A DNA stretch of 10,560 nucleotides from Niveispirillum sp. (GTDB lineage Bacteria; Pseudomonadota; Alphaproteobacteria; Azospirillales; Azospirillaceae), in contig JAEMSB010000104.1 in assembly GCA_016463045.1 (NCBI GenBank), positions 1 through 10,560 of the forward strand. Reading direction: 5' to 3'. The notes under the pieces were generated by a model, which ran no database searches, had not been told where the DNA came from, and was given only the letters and a program-made list of their open reading frames with translations. Of the stretch, positions 1 through 9,671 are shown in pieces (positions within the stretch are counted from its first letter, which is position 1; each line of letters begins with the position of its first letter). The position numbers and the translations under genes are program-made.

Positions 1-54
1 GAGCAGAAGCCTTCCAAGCTTACGACGAGGGTTCGATTCCCTTCACCCGCTCCA
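1..54 (+). tRNA. tRNA-Gly(UCC), 3' part (5' end outside window)
   Basis: The last roughly 54 nt of a glycine tRNA gene; the 5' acceptor strand and most of the D arm lie before the window. The anticodon loop CTTCCAA (11-17) shows anticodon TCC at 13-15. The T arm follows (stem GAGGG, loop TTCGATT, stem CCCTT). The acceptor 3' strand CACCCGC is followed by discriminator T and an encoded CCA at 52-54. It closely resembles other bacterial tRNA-Gly(UCC) genes. It lies 64 nt before tuf with no visible terminator between, so cotranscription with tuf and release by tRNA processing is likely. A tRNA cluster just before tuf is a common bacterial arrangement. Confidence 0.93.
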
Positions 55-118
55 GACAATCCGTTTTCCACGACCCGGCGTCTTCTAGAGATCGCAGCAG
101 GCAAGGGCACAGGATACC

Positions 119-1306
<1,188 letters not shown>

Positions 1307-1338
1307 GTTGCCGGGCCGCAAGGCCTGTTGACAAGGAC

Positions 1339-1372
1339 AGGGCCGCTGGTGACAGCGGCCCTTTTCCTTTTT
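1339..1372 (+). terminator. Rho-independent terminator after tuf
   Basis: Perfect 10-bp stem AGGGCCGCTG (1339-1348) / CAGCGGCCCT (1353-1362) with a GTGA tetraloop, followed by a T-rich tail running to about 1372 (TTTTCCTTTTT). It starts 33 nt after the tuf stop. It is the only canonical intrinsic terminator I see in the window, and it separates the tRNA-Gly-tuf unit from the tRNA-Trp-secE-nusG unit. Confidence 0.9.
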
Positions 1373-1470
1373 ATGGAAGGGCTTGGCCGGTGACGGTCCG
1401 GTCTTTCCGGGAATGCGGTGGGTGCAATGATCCCCTGCAACGGGTATCAGCGATCAGTGCAAACTGGTTG

Positions 1471-1499
1471 TTGCGTTGCGGGCGCAACTGCGCTATCAA
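1471..1499 (+). promoter_or_regulatory. Possible promoter for tRNA-Trp-secE-nusG (weak)
   Basis: Since a terminator closes tuf, a promoter must lie in the gene-free stretch 1373-1572. The best sigma70-like pair I can find is TTGCGT (1471-1476) and TATCAA (1494-1499) with a 17-nt spacer. This would start RNA about 65 nt before tRNA-Trp. Both hexamers are imperfect, and a small GTTGC/GCAAC inverted repeat (1475-1479/1484-1488) lies in the spacer. The location is inferred and the exact boxes are uncertain. I see nothing else definable in this stretch. Confidence 0.25.
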
Positions 1500-1572
1500 C
1501 CCGCACTCCCCGGGACCGCTCGGGGCGATGGTGATGTTTTGTCACTGGCGCCCGGAATGGAACCGACGGTGT

Positions 1573-1648
1573 AGGAGTGTAGCTCAACTGGTAGAGCACC
1601 GGTCTCCAAAACCGGGGGTTGGGGGTTCGAGCCCCTCCACTCCTGCCA
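1573..1648 (+). tRNA. tRNA-Trp(CCA)
   Basis: Complete 76-nt tryptophan tRNA. The acceptor strands AGGAGTG (1573-1579) and CACTCCT (1638-1644) pair perfectly. Discriminator G1645 is followed by an encoded CCA (1646-1648). The anticodon stem CCGGT/ACCGG encloses loop CTCCAAA, giving anticodon CCA at 1606-1608. The T arm has stem GGGGG/CCCTC and loop TTCGAGC. It sits about 105 nt before secE; tRNA-Trp directly before secE-nusG is a widely conserved bacterial arrangement, and the tRNA is probably excised from the common transcript. Confidence 0.97.
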
Positions 1649-1753
1649 TCCCTTTAACAAGGATGGCCCCCTGCCGAAGTCCGGCCCCCAGCCGGTGCCA
1701 GTGCCAGGGTGACAACACGGTATGTGCATTCAGGAATGATGGCCAACGCCGAC

Positions 1754-1951
1754 ATGGCTAAAACCAATCCCGCAGAATTCTTGCGCGAGGTGCGCCGTGA
1801 GGTCGCCAAGGTCACTTGGCCGACGCGGAAGGAGACTCTCGTCTCGACCGCCATGGTCTTCGTGATGGTGATCCTGGCCTCTGTCTTCTTCCTGACGGTG
1901 GACCAGATCCTCGGATTCGGCATTCGCCTCATTCTTGGTATCGGGGGCTGA
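1754..1951 (+). CDS. secE: Preprotein translocase subunit SecE
   Basis: Small inner-membrane subunit that clamps SecY in the SecYEG protein-export channel. From the ATG at 1754 the product is 65 residues, typical of the short single-span SecE of alphaproteobacteria. It has an amphipathic cytoplasmic amino-terminal part (MAKTNPAEFLREVRREVAKV), the hallmark TWPTRKE motif (residues 21-27), then one hydrophobic membrane segment (about 30-49) and a short hydrophobic tail ending in GIGG. The start is debatable. The reading frame is open back to a GTG at 1709 and has ATGs at 1736 and 1739, and the only clear Shine-Dalgarno-like AGGA (1732-1735) is too close to 1739 for ideal spacing. I chose 1754 because family members begin at MAKTNP-like sequence; 1739 (70 residues) is the main alternative. 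The stop is 4 nt before nusG, indicating translational coupling. Confidence 0.93.
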   Translation: MAKTNPAEFLREVRREVAKVTWPTRKETLVSTAMVFVMVILASVFFLTVDQILGFGIRLILGIGG

Positions 1952-1955
1952 TCCC

Positions 1956-2486
1956 ATGGCCATGCGTTGGTACGTCGTCCACGTCTATTCCGGCTTCGAA
2001 AAGAAGGTCGCTCAGGCGGTTCGTGAGAAGGCTGCGCAGAAGGGCTTGGAAGAGCTGTTCGGCGACATCCTTGTCCCGACCGAAGAGGTTGTGGAAGTGC
2101 GCCGAGGCGCCAAGATCAATTCCGAGCGCAAGTTCTTCCCCGGCTATGTGCTGGTGAAAATGGAGCTGACGGATGACACCTGGCATCTGGTGAAGAATGC
2201 GCCGAAGGTGACGGGTTTCCTGGGCGGCGGCGGCAAGCCGCAGGCCATTTCGGAAACCGAGGCGCTGCGCATCATGAACCAGGTGCAGGAAGGCGTGGAG
2301 CGGCCCAAGCCCTCCATCACCTTCGAGGTGGGCGAGAATGTCCGTGTCACGGACGGTCCCTTCACCTCCTTCACCGGTCTGGTGGAAGAAGTGGACGAGG
2401 ACAAGTCCCGCCTCAAGGTTGCTGTGTCGATCTTCGGCCGCGCCACCCCGGTGGAACTGGAATATACCCAGGTCGAAAAGATCTGA
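1956..2486 (+). CDS. nusG: Transcription termination/antitermination factor NusG
   Basis: Elongation factor that binds the beta' clamp of RNA polymerase, suppresses pausing, and contacts Rho or ribosomal protein S10 to control termination and transcription-translation coupling. The product is 176 residues, normal for the family. The NGN domain covers about residues 1-115, with WYVVHVYSGFEKKV near the start and FFPGYVLV (60-67). A flexible linker leads to the C-terminal KOW domain, with the VGENVRVTDGPF motif from about residue 125 and the end at TQVEKI. The ATG at 1956 gives MAMRWYVVHVYSG; an ATG at 1962 would remove two residues, and an upstream TTG at 1935 overlapping secE is unlikely. It lies 4 nt after secE. 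A strong hairpin begins 8 nt after its stop. Confidence 0.97.
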   Translation: MAMRWYVVHVYSGFEKKVAQAVREKAAQKGLEELFGDILVPTEEVVEVRRGAKINSERKFFPGYVLVKMELTDDTWHLVKNAPKVTGFLGGGGKPQAISETEALRIMNQVQEGVERPKPSITFEVGENVRVTDGPFTSFTGLVEEVDEDKSRLKVAVSIFGRATPVELEYTQVEKI

Positions 2487-2493
2487 CGAATTT

Positions 2494-2518
2494 CCGGTCG
2501 GTGGTTTCCACCGGCCGG
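2494..2518 (+). promoter_or_regulatory. GC-rich hairpin just after nusG, no U-tract
   Basis: CCGGTCGGTGG (2494-2504) pairs with CCACCGGCCGG (2508-2518) over 11 bp with one G-U pair and a TTT loop. Only TT follows, so it is not a canonical intrinsic terminator. It may be a pause, partial-termination or mRNA-stability element between nusG and rplK. The structure is directly visible; the function is inferred. Confidence 0.55.
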
Positions 2519-2523
2519 TTCCC

Positions 2524-2569
2524 GCGTGGGAGGCTTCAGCCCGCAAGTCCAAGGGCGGCCGCACCACGC
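2524..2569 (+). promoter_or_regulatory. Probable L11/L1 operon mRNA leader (L1 feedback site)
   Basis: GCGTGG (2524-2529) pairs with CCACGC (2564-2569). They enclose a GGAGG-type purine segment (2529-2533) and a small GGC-TTCA-GCC hairpin (2532-2541). The element ends about 50 nt before the rplK start. A GTGGGAG...CCACG element in this position is something I recall as recurrent upstream of rplK in proteobacteria, and in E. coli L1 represses the rplK-rplA mRNA by binding its leader. The pairing is seen; assignment as an L1 site is inference from position and resemblance. Confidence 0.45.
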
Positions 2570-2610
2570 AAATCCCATGACGGAACGGCCCGGCCTTCTG
2601 TCAGACTATG

Positions 2611-2614
2611 AGGA
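2611..2614 (+). promoter_or_regulatory. Ribosome-binding site of rplK
   Basis: AGGA at 2611-2614, 5 nt before the ATG at 2620. It fixes the rplK start there and not at the in-frame ATG at 2608, which would add four residues and itself abuts the AGGA. Confidence 0.8.
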
Positions 2615-2619
2615 TCATT

Positions 2620-3054
2620 ATGGCGAAGAAAATCGTCGGCTATATCAAGCTGCAGGTTCCGGCCGGCAAGGCCAACCCCAGCCCGCCCATCGGTCCGGCG
2701 CTGGGTCAGCGCGGTCTGAACATCATGGAGTTCGTCAAGCAGTTCAATGCGAAGACGGCCCAGCTGGAACAGGGCATGCCCATTCCGGTCGTGATCACCG
2801 CCTATGGTGACCGTACCTTCACGTTCGTGACCAAGACCCCGCCGGTGACCTACTTCCTGAAGAAGGCATCGGGCATCACTAAGGGTTCCGCCACGGTTGG
2901 CAAGTCCGCCACCGTCGGCAAGGTGACCACCAGCCAGGTCCGCGCCATCGCCGAACAGAAGATGGTCGATCTGAACGCGAACGACGTCGAAGCCGCGATG
3001 ACGATGATCGTCGGCTCCGCCCGTTCCATGGGTCTCGAAGTGGTGGAGGGCTGA
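2620..3054 (+). CDS. rplK: 50S ribosomal protein L11
   Basis: L11 binds 23S rRNA helices 43-44 at the base of the stalk in the GTPase-associated center. It is needed for factor-dependent GTP hydrolysis and for sensing uncharged tRNA in the stringent response. The product is 144 residues (E. coli about 142). The N-terminal domain has the conserved proline-rich stretch ANPSPPIGPALGQRG and IMEFVKQFNAKT. The C-terminal RNA-binding domain has TFVTKTPP and ends in the GSARSMGLEVVEG signature region. Residues 90-101 are a perfect tandem hexapeptide, SATVGK twice, in the loop where E. coli has a GSGKPNKDKVGK-like stretch; the DNA copies differ at two wobble positions. The start is set by AGGA at 2611. 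rplA starts 2 nt after its stop, and its last codons carry the rplA ribosome-binding site. Confidence 0.97.
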   Translation: MAKKIVGYIKLQVPAGKANPSPPIGPALGQRGLNIMEFVKQFNAKTAQLEQGMPIPVVITAYGDRTFTFVTKTPPVTYFLKKASGITKGSATVGKSATVGKVTTSQVRAIAEQKMVDLNANDVEAAMTMIVGSARSMGLEVVEG

Positions 3055-3056
3055 TC

Positions 3057-3761
3057 ATGGCCATCGGTAAGCGTCTGAAGAAGGCCAACGGCAACGTTGA
3101 CCGCGCCAAGTTCTATGCCCTGGGCGACGCCGTCGCCACGGTGAAGAGCAACGCCACCGCCAAGTTCGACGAGACCGTCGAAATCGCGATGAACCTGGGC
3201 ATCGACCCGCGTCACGCCGACCAGCAGGTCCGTGGCATGGTGGTTCTGCCGAACGGTACCGGCAAGACCGTCCGCGTCGCCGTGTTCGCCCGCGCCGCCA
3301 AGGCTGAGGAAGCCAAGGCCGCTGGTGCCGATCTGGTCGGTGCCGACGATCTGGCCGAACAGATCCTGGCCGGCAACATGGACTTCGACCGCTGCATTGC
3401 CACCCCGGACATGATGGGCGTGGTCGGTAAGCTGGGTAAGGTCCTGGGCCCCCGCGGCCTGATGCCGAACCCGAAGCTGGGCACCGTGACCCCGAACGTC
3501 GCCGAGGCCGTTAAGGCCGCCAAGGGCGGTTCGGTTGAGTTCCGCGCCGAGAAGACCGGTATCGTGCATGCCGGCGTTGGCAAGGCCAGCTTCTCTGCCG
3601 AAGCTCTGGAAGAGAACGTCAAGGCGTTCGTTTCCGCGATCAACCGCGCCAAGCCCTCGGGCGCCAAGGGCACCTATGTCGAGAAGGTCTCGCTGTCCTC
3701 CTCGATGGGTCCGGGCCTGAAGCTGGACGTGGCCGCTCTGGTCGCTGCCCTGAACGCCTAA
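3057..3761 (+). CDS. rplA: 50S ribosomal protein L1
   Basis: L1 forms the mobile L1 stalk that moves deacylated tRNA out through the E site. In many bacteria it also represses translation of its own rplK-rplA mRNA. The product is 234 residues, full length. Visible family features are the N-terminal MAIGKRLKKANG, the GMVVLPNGTGK stretch of domain I, the DMMGVVGKLGKVLGPRGLMPNPK segment of domain II (MPNPK at about 136-140), and the C-terminal domain I return ending in SSSMGPGLKLDVAAL. A strong GGAGGG ribosome-binding site (3045-3050) lies within the end of rplK, 6 nt before the ATG, so rplK and rplA are translated as a coupled pair. It is followed by a 308-nt structured gap before rplJ. Confidence 0.98.
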   Translation: MAIGKRLKKANGNVDRAKFYALGDAVATVKSNATAKFDETVEIAMNLGIDPRHADQQVRGMVVLPNGTGKTVRVAVFARAAKAEEAKAAGADLVGADDLAEQILAGNMDFDRCIATPDMMGVVGKLGKVLGPRGLMPNPKLGTVTPNVAEAVKAAKGGSVEFRAEKTGIVHAGVGKASFSAEALEENVKAFVSAINRAKPSGAKGTYVEKVSLSSSMGPGLKLDVAALVAALNA

Positions 3762-3777
3762 GTTCAGATACGAGTTT

Positions 3778-3803
3778 CCCGTTCCGGTTTCGGCCGGAAC
3801 GGG
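3778..3803 (+). promoter_or_regulatory. Perfect 10-bp hairpin after rplA, no U-tract
   Basis: CCCGTTCCGG (3778-3787) pairs perfectly with CCGGAACGGG (3794-3803) around a six-base loop. It begins 16 nt after the rplA stop. The sequence after it (ACCGGGTC) has no run of T, so it is not a standard terminator. It may act as an attenuator, a processing site or a 3' stabilizer of the rplK-rplA message. It is part of the 3762-4069 stretch, which contains no gene and is nearly all structured leader. Confidence 0.55.
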
Positions 3804-3806
3804 ACC

Positions 3807-3829
3807 GGGTCTCCAAGAGTTGGAGGCCC
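3807..3829 (+). promoter_or_regulatory. Second hairpin at the 5' side of the L10 leader
   Basis: GGGTCTCCAA (3807-3816) pairs with TTGGAGGCCC (3820-3829), 10 bp with one U-G pair and a GAG loop. It abuts the L10 leader helix that starts at 3832, so the two may stack coaxially. The pairing is visible; the role is unknown. Confidence 0.5.
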
Positions 3830-3831
3830 AC

Positions 3832-3901
3832 CCTGTCCGAGACCGCCGCGCGCCGATGGGACCTTTCCCTGACGCTTAATAGACCAGCCGGCGCAGACAG
3901 G
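3832..3901 (+). ncRNA. L10 leader: rplJ mRNA autoregulatory element
   Basis: Closing helix CCTGTC (3832-3837) / GACAGG (3896-3901). Next comes an asymmetric purine-rich internal loop (CGAGA opposite CGCA), then CCG (3843-3845) / CGG (3889-3891), an inner GGGA/TCCC hairpin (3858-3869), and an unpaired GCTTAAT segment (3874-3880). The CTGTCCGAGACCG start, GCTTAAT and GCAGACAGG end match what I recall of the alphaproteobacterial L10 leader family. In E. coli the L10-(L12)4 complex binds such an element to repress rplJL translation. Its place 170-240 nt before rplJ fits. Identification rests on location, pairing and remembered motifs; a covariance-model search was not run. Confidence 0.72.
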
Positions 3902-3963
3902 AGCGAAAGCATTGATACGCCGGGACGGCGACAGCCGCCCTGGACATGATGGCTTGAAGCTTC

Positions 3964-4055
3964 TGGGACAGGTAACCCCGTCTGGGCTGGTTCGTTTGAA
4001 CCGGCCTGGATGTGTTGTAACCGGGCGGAATGGCCTTTTTGGCTGTCCTGTCCCA
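3964..4055 (+). promoter_or_regulatory. Long-range helix enclosing a hairpin, next to the rplJ ribosome-binding site
   Basis: TGGGACAGG (3964-3972) is perfectly complementary to CCTGTCCCA (4047-4055), 9 bp, ending 3 nt before the rplJ Shine-Dalgarno sequence (4059-4063). The enclosed region has a strong internal hairpin, GGGCTGGTTC (3984-3993) / GAACCGGCCT (3998-4007), 10 bp with two G-U pairs and a GTTT loop. The arm GGACAGG is also complementary to the 5' strand of the L10 leader helix (3832-3838), so alternative folds are possible. The role in controlling access to the rplJ start is inferred. Confidence 0.5.
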
Positions 4056-4058
4056 AAT

Positions 4059-4063
4059 GGAGG
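4059..4063 (+). promoter_or_regulatory. Ribosome-binding site of rplJ (selects a GTG start)
   Basis: GGAGG at 4059-4063 sits 6 nt before GTG at 4070. This selects the GTG over the upstream in-frame ATG at 4010, which would add 20 residues unlike any L10 amino terminus. Confidence 0.85.
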
Positions 4064-4069
4064 CGAACC

Positions 4070-4588
4070 GTGGATCGTTCACAGAAGGAAGCTACGATCG
4101 CGGCCCTTAATCTTGAGCTGCAGTCGGCAGCCCTCGTCGTCGTGACTAAGCAGTCCGGCATGACGGTGGCTGAAGTTACCGACCTGCGCCGCAAGATGCG
4201 GGCTGCGGGCGCAAGCTACAAAGTGACCAAGAACTCGCTCGCCGTCATCGCCCTCAAGGGCACGCAGTTCGAGAAGACCGAAGGCCTGTTCAAGGGCCCG
4301 ACCGCCATGGCTTGGTCCAAGGACCCGGTTGCGGCGGCCAAGGTTGCTATCGATTACGCCAAGACCAACGACAAGTTCAAGGTCATTGGCGGCTCCATCG
4401 GCGCTGTCACGCTGGACGCTTCGGGTGTTGAAGCCCTGTCCAAGCTGCCGTCGCTGACGGAACTGCGTGCTGGCCTGCTCGGCATGATCCAGACTCCGGC
4501 GACCCGTATCGCTGGTATTCTGCAGGCACCGGGTGGCCAAGTGGCCCGCGTTCTCGCGGCCTACGCCAAGAAGGACGAGGCGGCCTGA
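4070..4588 (+). CDS. rplJ: 50S ribosomal protein L10
   Basis: L10 anchors the ribosomal stalk: its N-terminal domain binds 23S rRNA beside L11 and its C-terminal helix carries L7/L12 dimers. As the L10-L12 complex it typically represses its own operon through the leader upstream. From the GTG at 4070 the product is 172 residues, normal for the family, starting MDRSQKEATIAALN. The N-terminal globular domain includes SAALVVVTKQSGMTVAEVTDLRR-like sequence and the RAAGASYKVTKNSLA motif (about 44-58). The C-terminal part has SLTELRAGLLGMIQTPATRI, then the Ala-rich helix ending AAYAKKDEAA, the L12 docking segment. The start is fixed by GGAGG at 4059. It is 45 nt before rplL, with no terminator between, so the two are cotranscribed. 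Confidence 0.97.
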   Translation: MDRSQKEATIAALNLELQSAALVVVTKQSGMTVAEVTDLRRKMRAAGASYKVTKNSLAVIALKGTQFEKTEGLFKGPTAMAWSKDPVAAAKVAIDYAKTNDKFKVIGGSIGAVTLDASGVEALSKLPSLTELRAGLLGMIQTPATRIAGILQAPGGQVARVLAAYAKKDEAA

Positions 4589-4633
4589 GCCGCATCAAAC
4601 TCAACGTTTATCTAGTTCCCTTAGGAGAGCATC

Positions 4634-5011
4634 ATGTCCAAGCTGGAAAAGCTGGTTGAAGAACTGTCGGCCCTGACCGTCCTGGAAGCCGCCGAACTGT
4701 CGAAGCTGCTGGAAGAGAAGTGGGGCGTTTCCGCCGCTGCTCCGGTTGCCGCTGCCGCTCCGGTGGCCGCTGCTGCCGCTGCTCCGGCTGCTGAAGAGCA
4801 GACCGAGTTCACGGTTGAGCTGGTTGACGGTGGCGACAAGAAGATCAACGTCATCAAGGAAGTCCGCGCCATCACCGGCCTGGGCCTGAAGGAAGCCAAG
4901 GACCTGGTCGAAGGCGCTCCGAAGGTCGTCAAGGAAGGCGTGCCGAAGGACGAAGCAGCTAAGATCAAGAAGCTGCTGGAAGACGCCGGCGCCAAGGTCG
5001 CCGTCAAGTAA
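4634..5011 (+). CDS. rplL: 50S ribosomal protein L7/L12
   Basis: Acidic stalk protein, present as multiple dimers on L10, that recruits and activates EF-Tu, EF-G and other translational GTPases. The product is 125 residues, normal length. The N-terminal dimerization domain (1-33) starts MSKLEKLVEELSALTVLEAA. A flexible Ala/Pro hinge follows (about 34-53, with AAAPVAAAAPVAAAAAAP). The C-terminal factor-binding domain starts at about residue 55 and includes KINVIKEVRAITGLGLKEAKDLVE, ending KVAVK. A clean AGGAG ribosome-binding site (4623-4627) lies 6 nt before the ATG. Translation ends at tandem in-frame stops TAA-TAG (5009-5014), consistent with very high expression. L12 is needed in more copies than L10; the strong separate ribosome-binding site fits that. 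Confidence 0.98.
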   Translation: MSKLEKLVEELSALTVLEAAELSKLLEEKWGVSAAAPVAAAAPVAAAAAAPAAEEQTEFTVELVDGGDKKINVIKEVRAITGLGLKEAKDLVEGAPKVVKEGVPKDEAAKIKKLLEDAGAKVAVK

Positions 5012-5047
5012 TAGTGGCGATCTTCGCTGCATAAGAGGGCGCTGGAC

Positions 5048-5094
5048 GGTGGCCCCCGGGAACGGGGGGCGCCGCCCGGCGTCGTCTGTCTTTT
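5048..5094 (+). terminator. Possible partial terminator/attenuator between rplL and rpoB
   Basis: GGTGGC (5048-5053) can pair with GCCGCC (5071-5076), and within it CCCCG (5054-5058) pairs with CGGGG (5063-5067) around a GGAA tetraloop, leaving a small GGC bulge. A T-rich stretch (GTCTGTCTTTT) follows, but TTTT begins only at 5091, about 15 nt past the stem. That spacing argues against full intrinsic termination. Attenuation at this site is known in E. coli and would lower rpoBC relative to rplJL output. Confidence 0.35.
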
Positions 5095-5100
5095 CTGAAC

Positions 5101-5119
5101 CGGAACGTTCCGCTATCAT
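5101..5119 (+). promoter_or_regulatory. 12-bp palindrome next to a -10-like hexamer
   Basis: CGGAACGTTCCG (5101-5112) is a perfect palindrome. One base later comes TATCAT (5114-5119), which matches TATAAT at five of six positions. At 17-nt spacing the upstream hexamer is TTTTCT (5091-5096), a poor -35. If this is an rpoB promoter, the palindrome would lie in its spacer like an operator. No regulator is identified and this is a weak inference. Confidence 0.25.
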
Positions 5120-5389
5120 GGCGGGCTTTTCCGGGACGGGACCATGGCGGTTCCGGAAGGGGTAGGGTCAAACCCTGCTTCGGACGGGAAAAACCAAGGC
5201 GGATCCTGGCTTCCACCGGCAGCGGAAGTAGGTGACGCTGATGATAACGACGTGGCTAAGCGCCTATCCGAACTGGATTTGCGCCCGCGTCGATTCGTGT
5301 TTTGGGGTGGCGGGTTTCGGCCCGATGCCTCGAATTTGGGCATTGACTAGAGCGCGCATTGCACCGGGCGAGTTCACGAGAGGCACTCT

Positions 5390-9583
<4,194 letters not shown>

Positions 9584-9597
9584 GGGCCGATCAGGTC

Positions 9598-9629
9598 GAC
9601 GCCCGGCGGGTCACCGCCCGCCGGGCGTC
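9598..9629 (+). promoter_or_regulatory. 13-bp perfect GC hairpin between rpoB and rpoC
   Basis: GACGCCCGGCGGG (9598-9610) pairs perfectly with CCCGCCGGGCGTC (9617-9629) around a TCACCG loop. The stem has 12 G-C pairs out of 13. It starts 14 nt after the rpoB stop and ends 42 nt before the rpoC start. The following TCCTCATCG has no U-tract, so complete termination is unlikely and would be incompatible with rpoC expression unless rpoC has its own promoter. A pause, mRNA-processing or stability element is more plausible. Confidence 0.6.
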
Positions 9630-9671
9630 CTCATCGTTTGACGAAGCCATGACCCCCAGGGGAGACGGCAT

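Larger units (their letters stand above)
5012..5389 (+). other. 378-nt gene-free spacer between rplL and rpoB
   Basis: I see no convincing gene here. The region holds a GC-rich hairpin (5048-5076), a 12-bp palindrome with an adjacent -10-like hexamer (5101-5119), a short AGGGT-CAA-ACCCT hairpin (5164-5176), several small inverted repeats (for example TTCCGGAA at 5151-5158), and the rpoB ribosome-binding site GAGAGG (5378-5383). A 68-codon open frame (5144-5350) has third-position bases unlike its GC3-rich neighbours. In E. coli the rplL-rpoB gap contains an attenuator and an RNase III processing site; an equivalent role here is inference from position only. Confidence 0.6.

Noticed and set aside
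3996..4020. TTGAAC ... TTGTAA as a promoter for rplJ
   Set aside because: Spacing is only 13 nt and TTGAAC lies within a strong RNA hairpin; not a credible sigma70 promoter.
4010..4069. Upstream ATG extension of rplJ
   Set aside because: The extra 20 residues are unlike L10, and GGAGG at ideal distance points to GTG 4070.
5144..5350. 68-codon open frame in the rplL-rpoB spacer
   Set aside because: Third-position composition is mixed and unlike neighbouring genes, the ribosome-binding site is unconvincing, and the product resembles nothing I know. It could be a leader peptide, but I see no support.
5343..5371. TTGACT before rpoB as a -35 box
   Set aside because: No -10-like hexamer at 15-19 nt spacing (sequence is GC-rich there).
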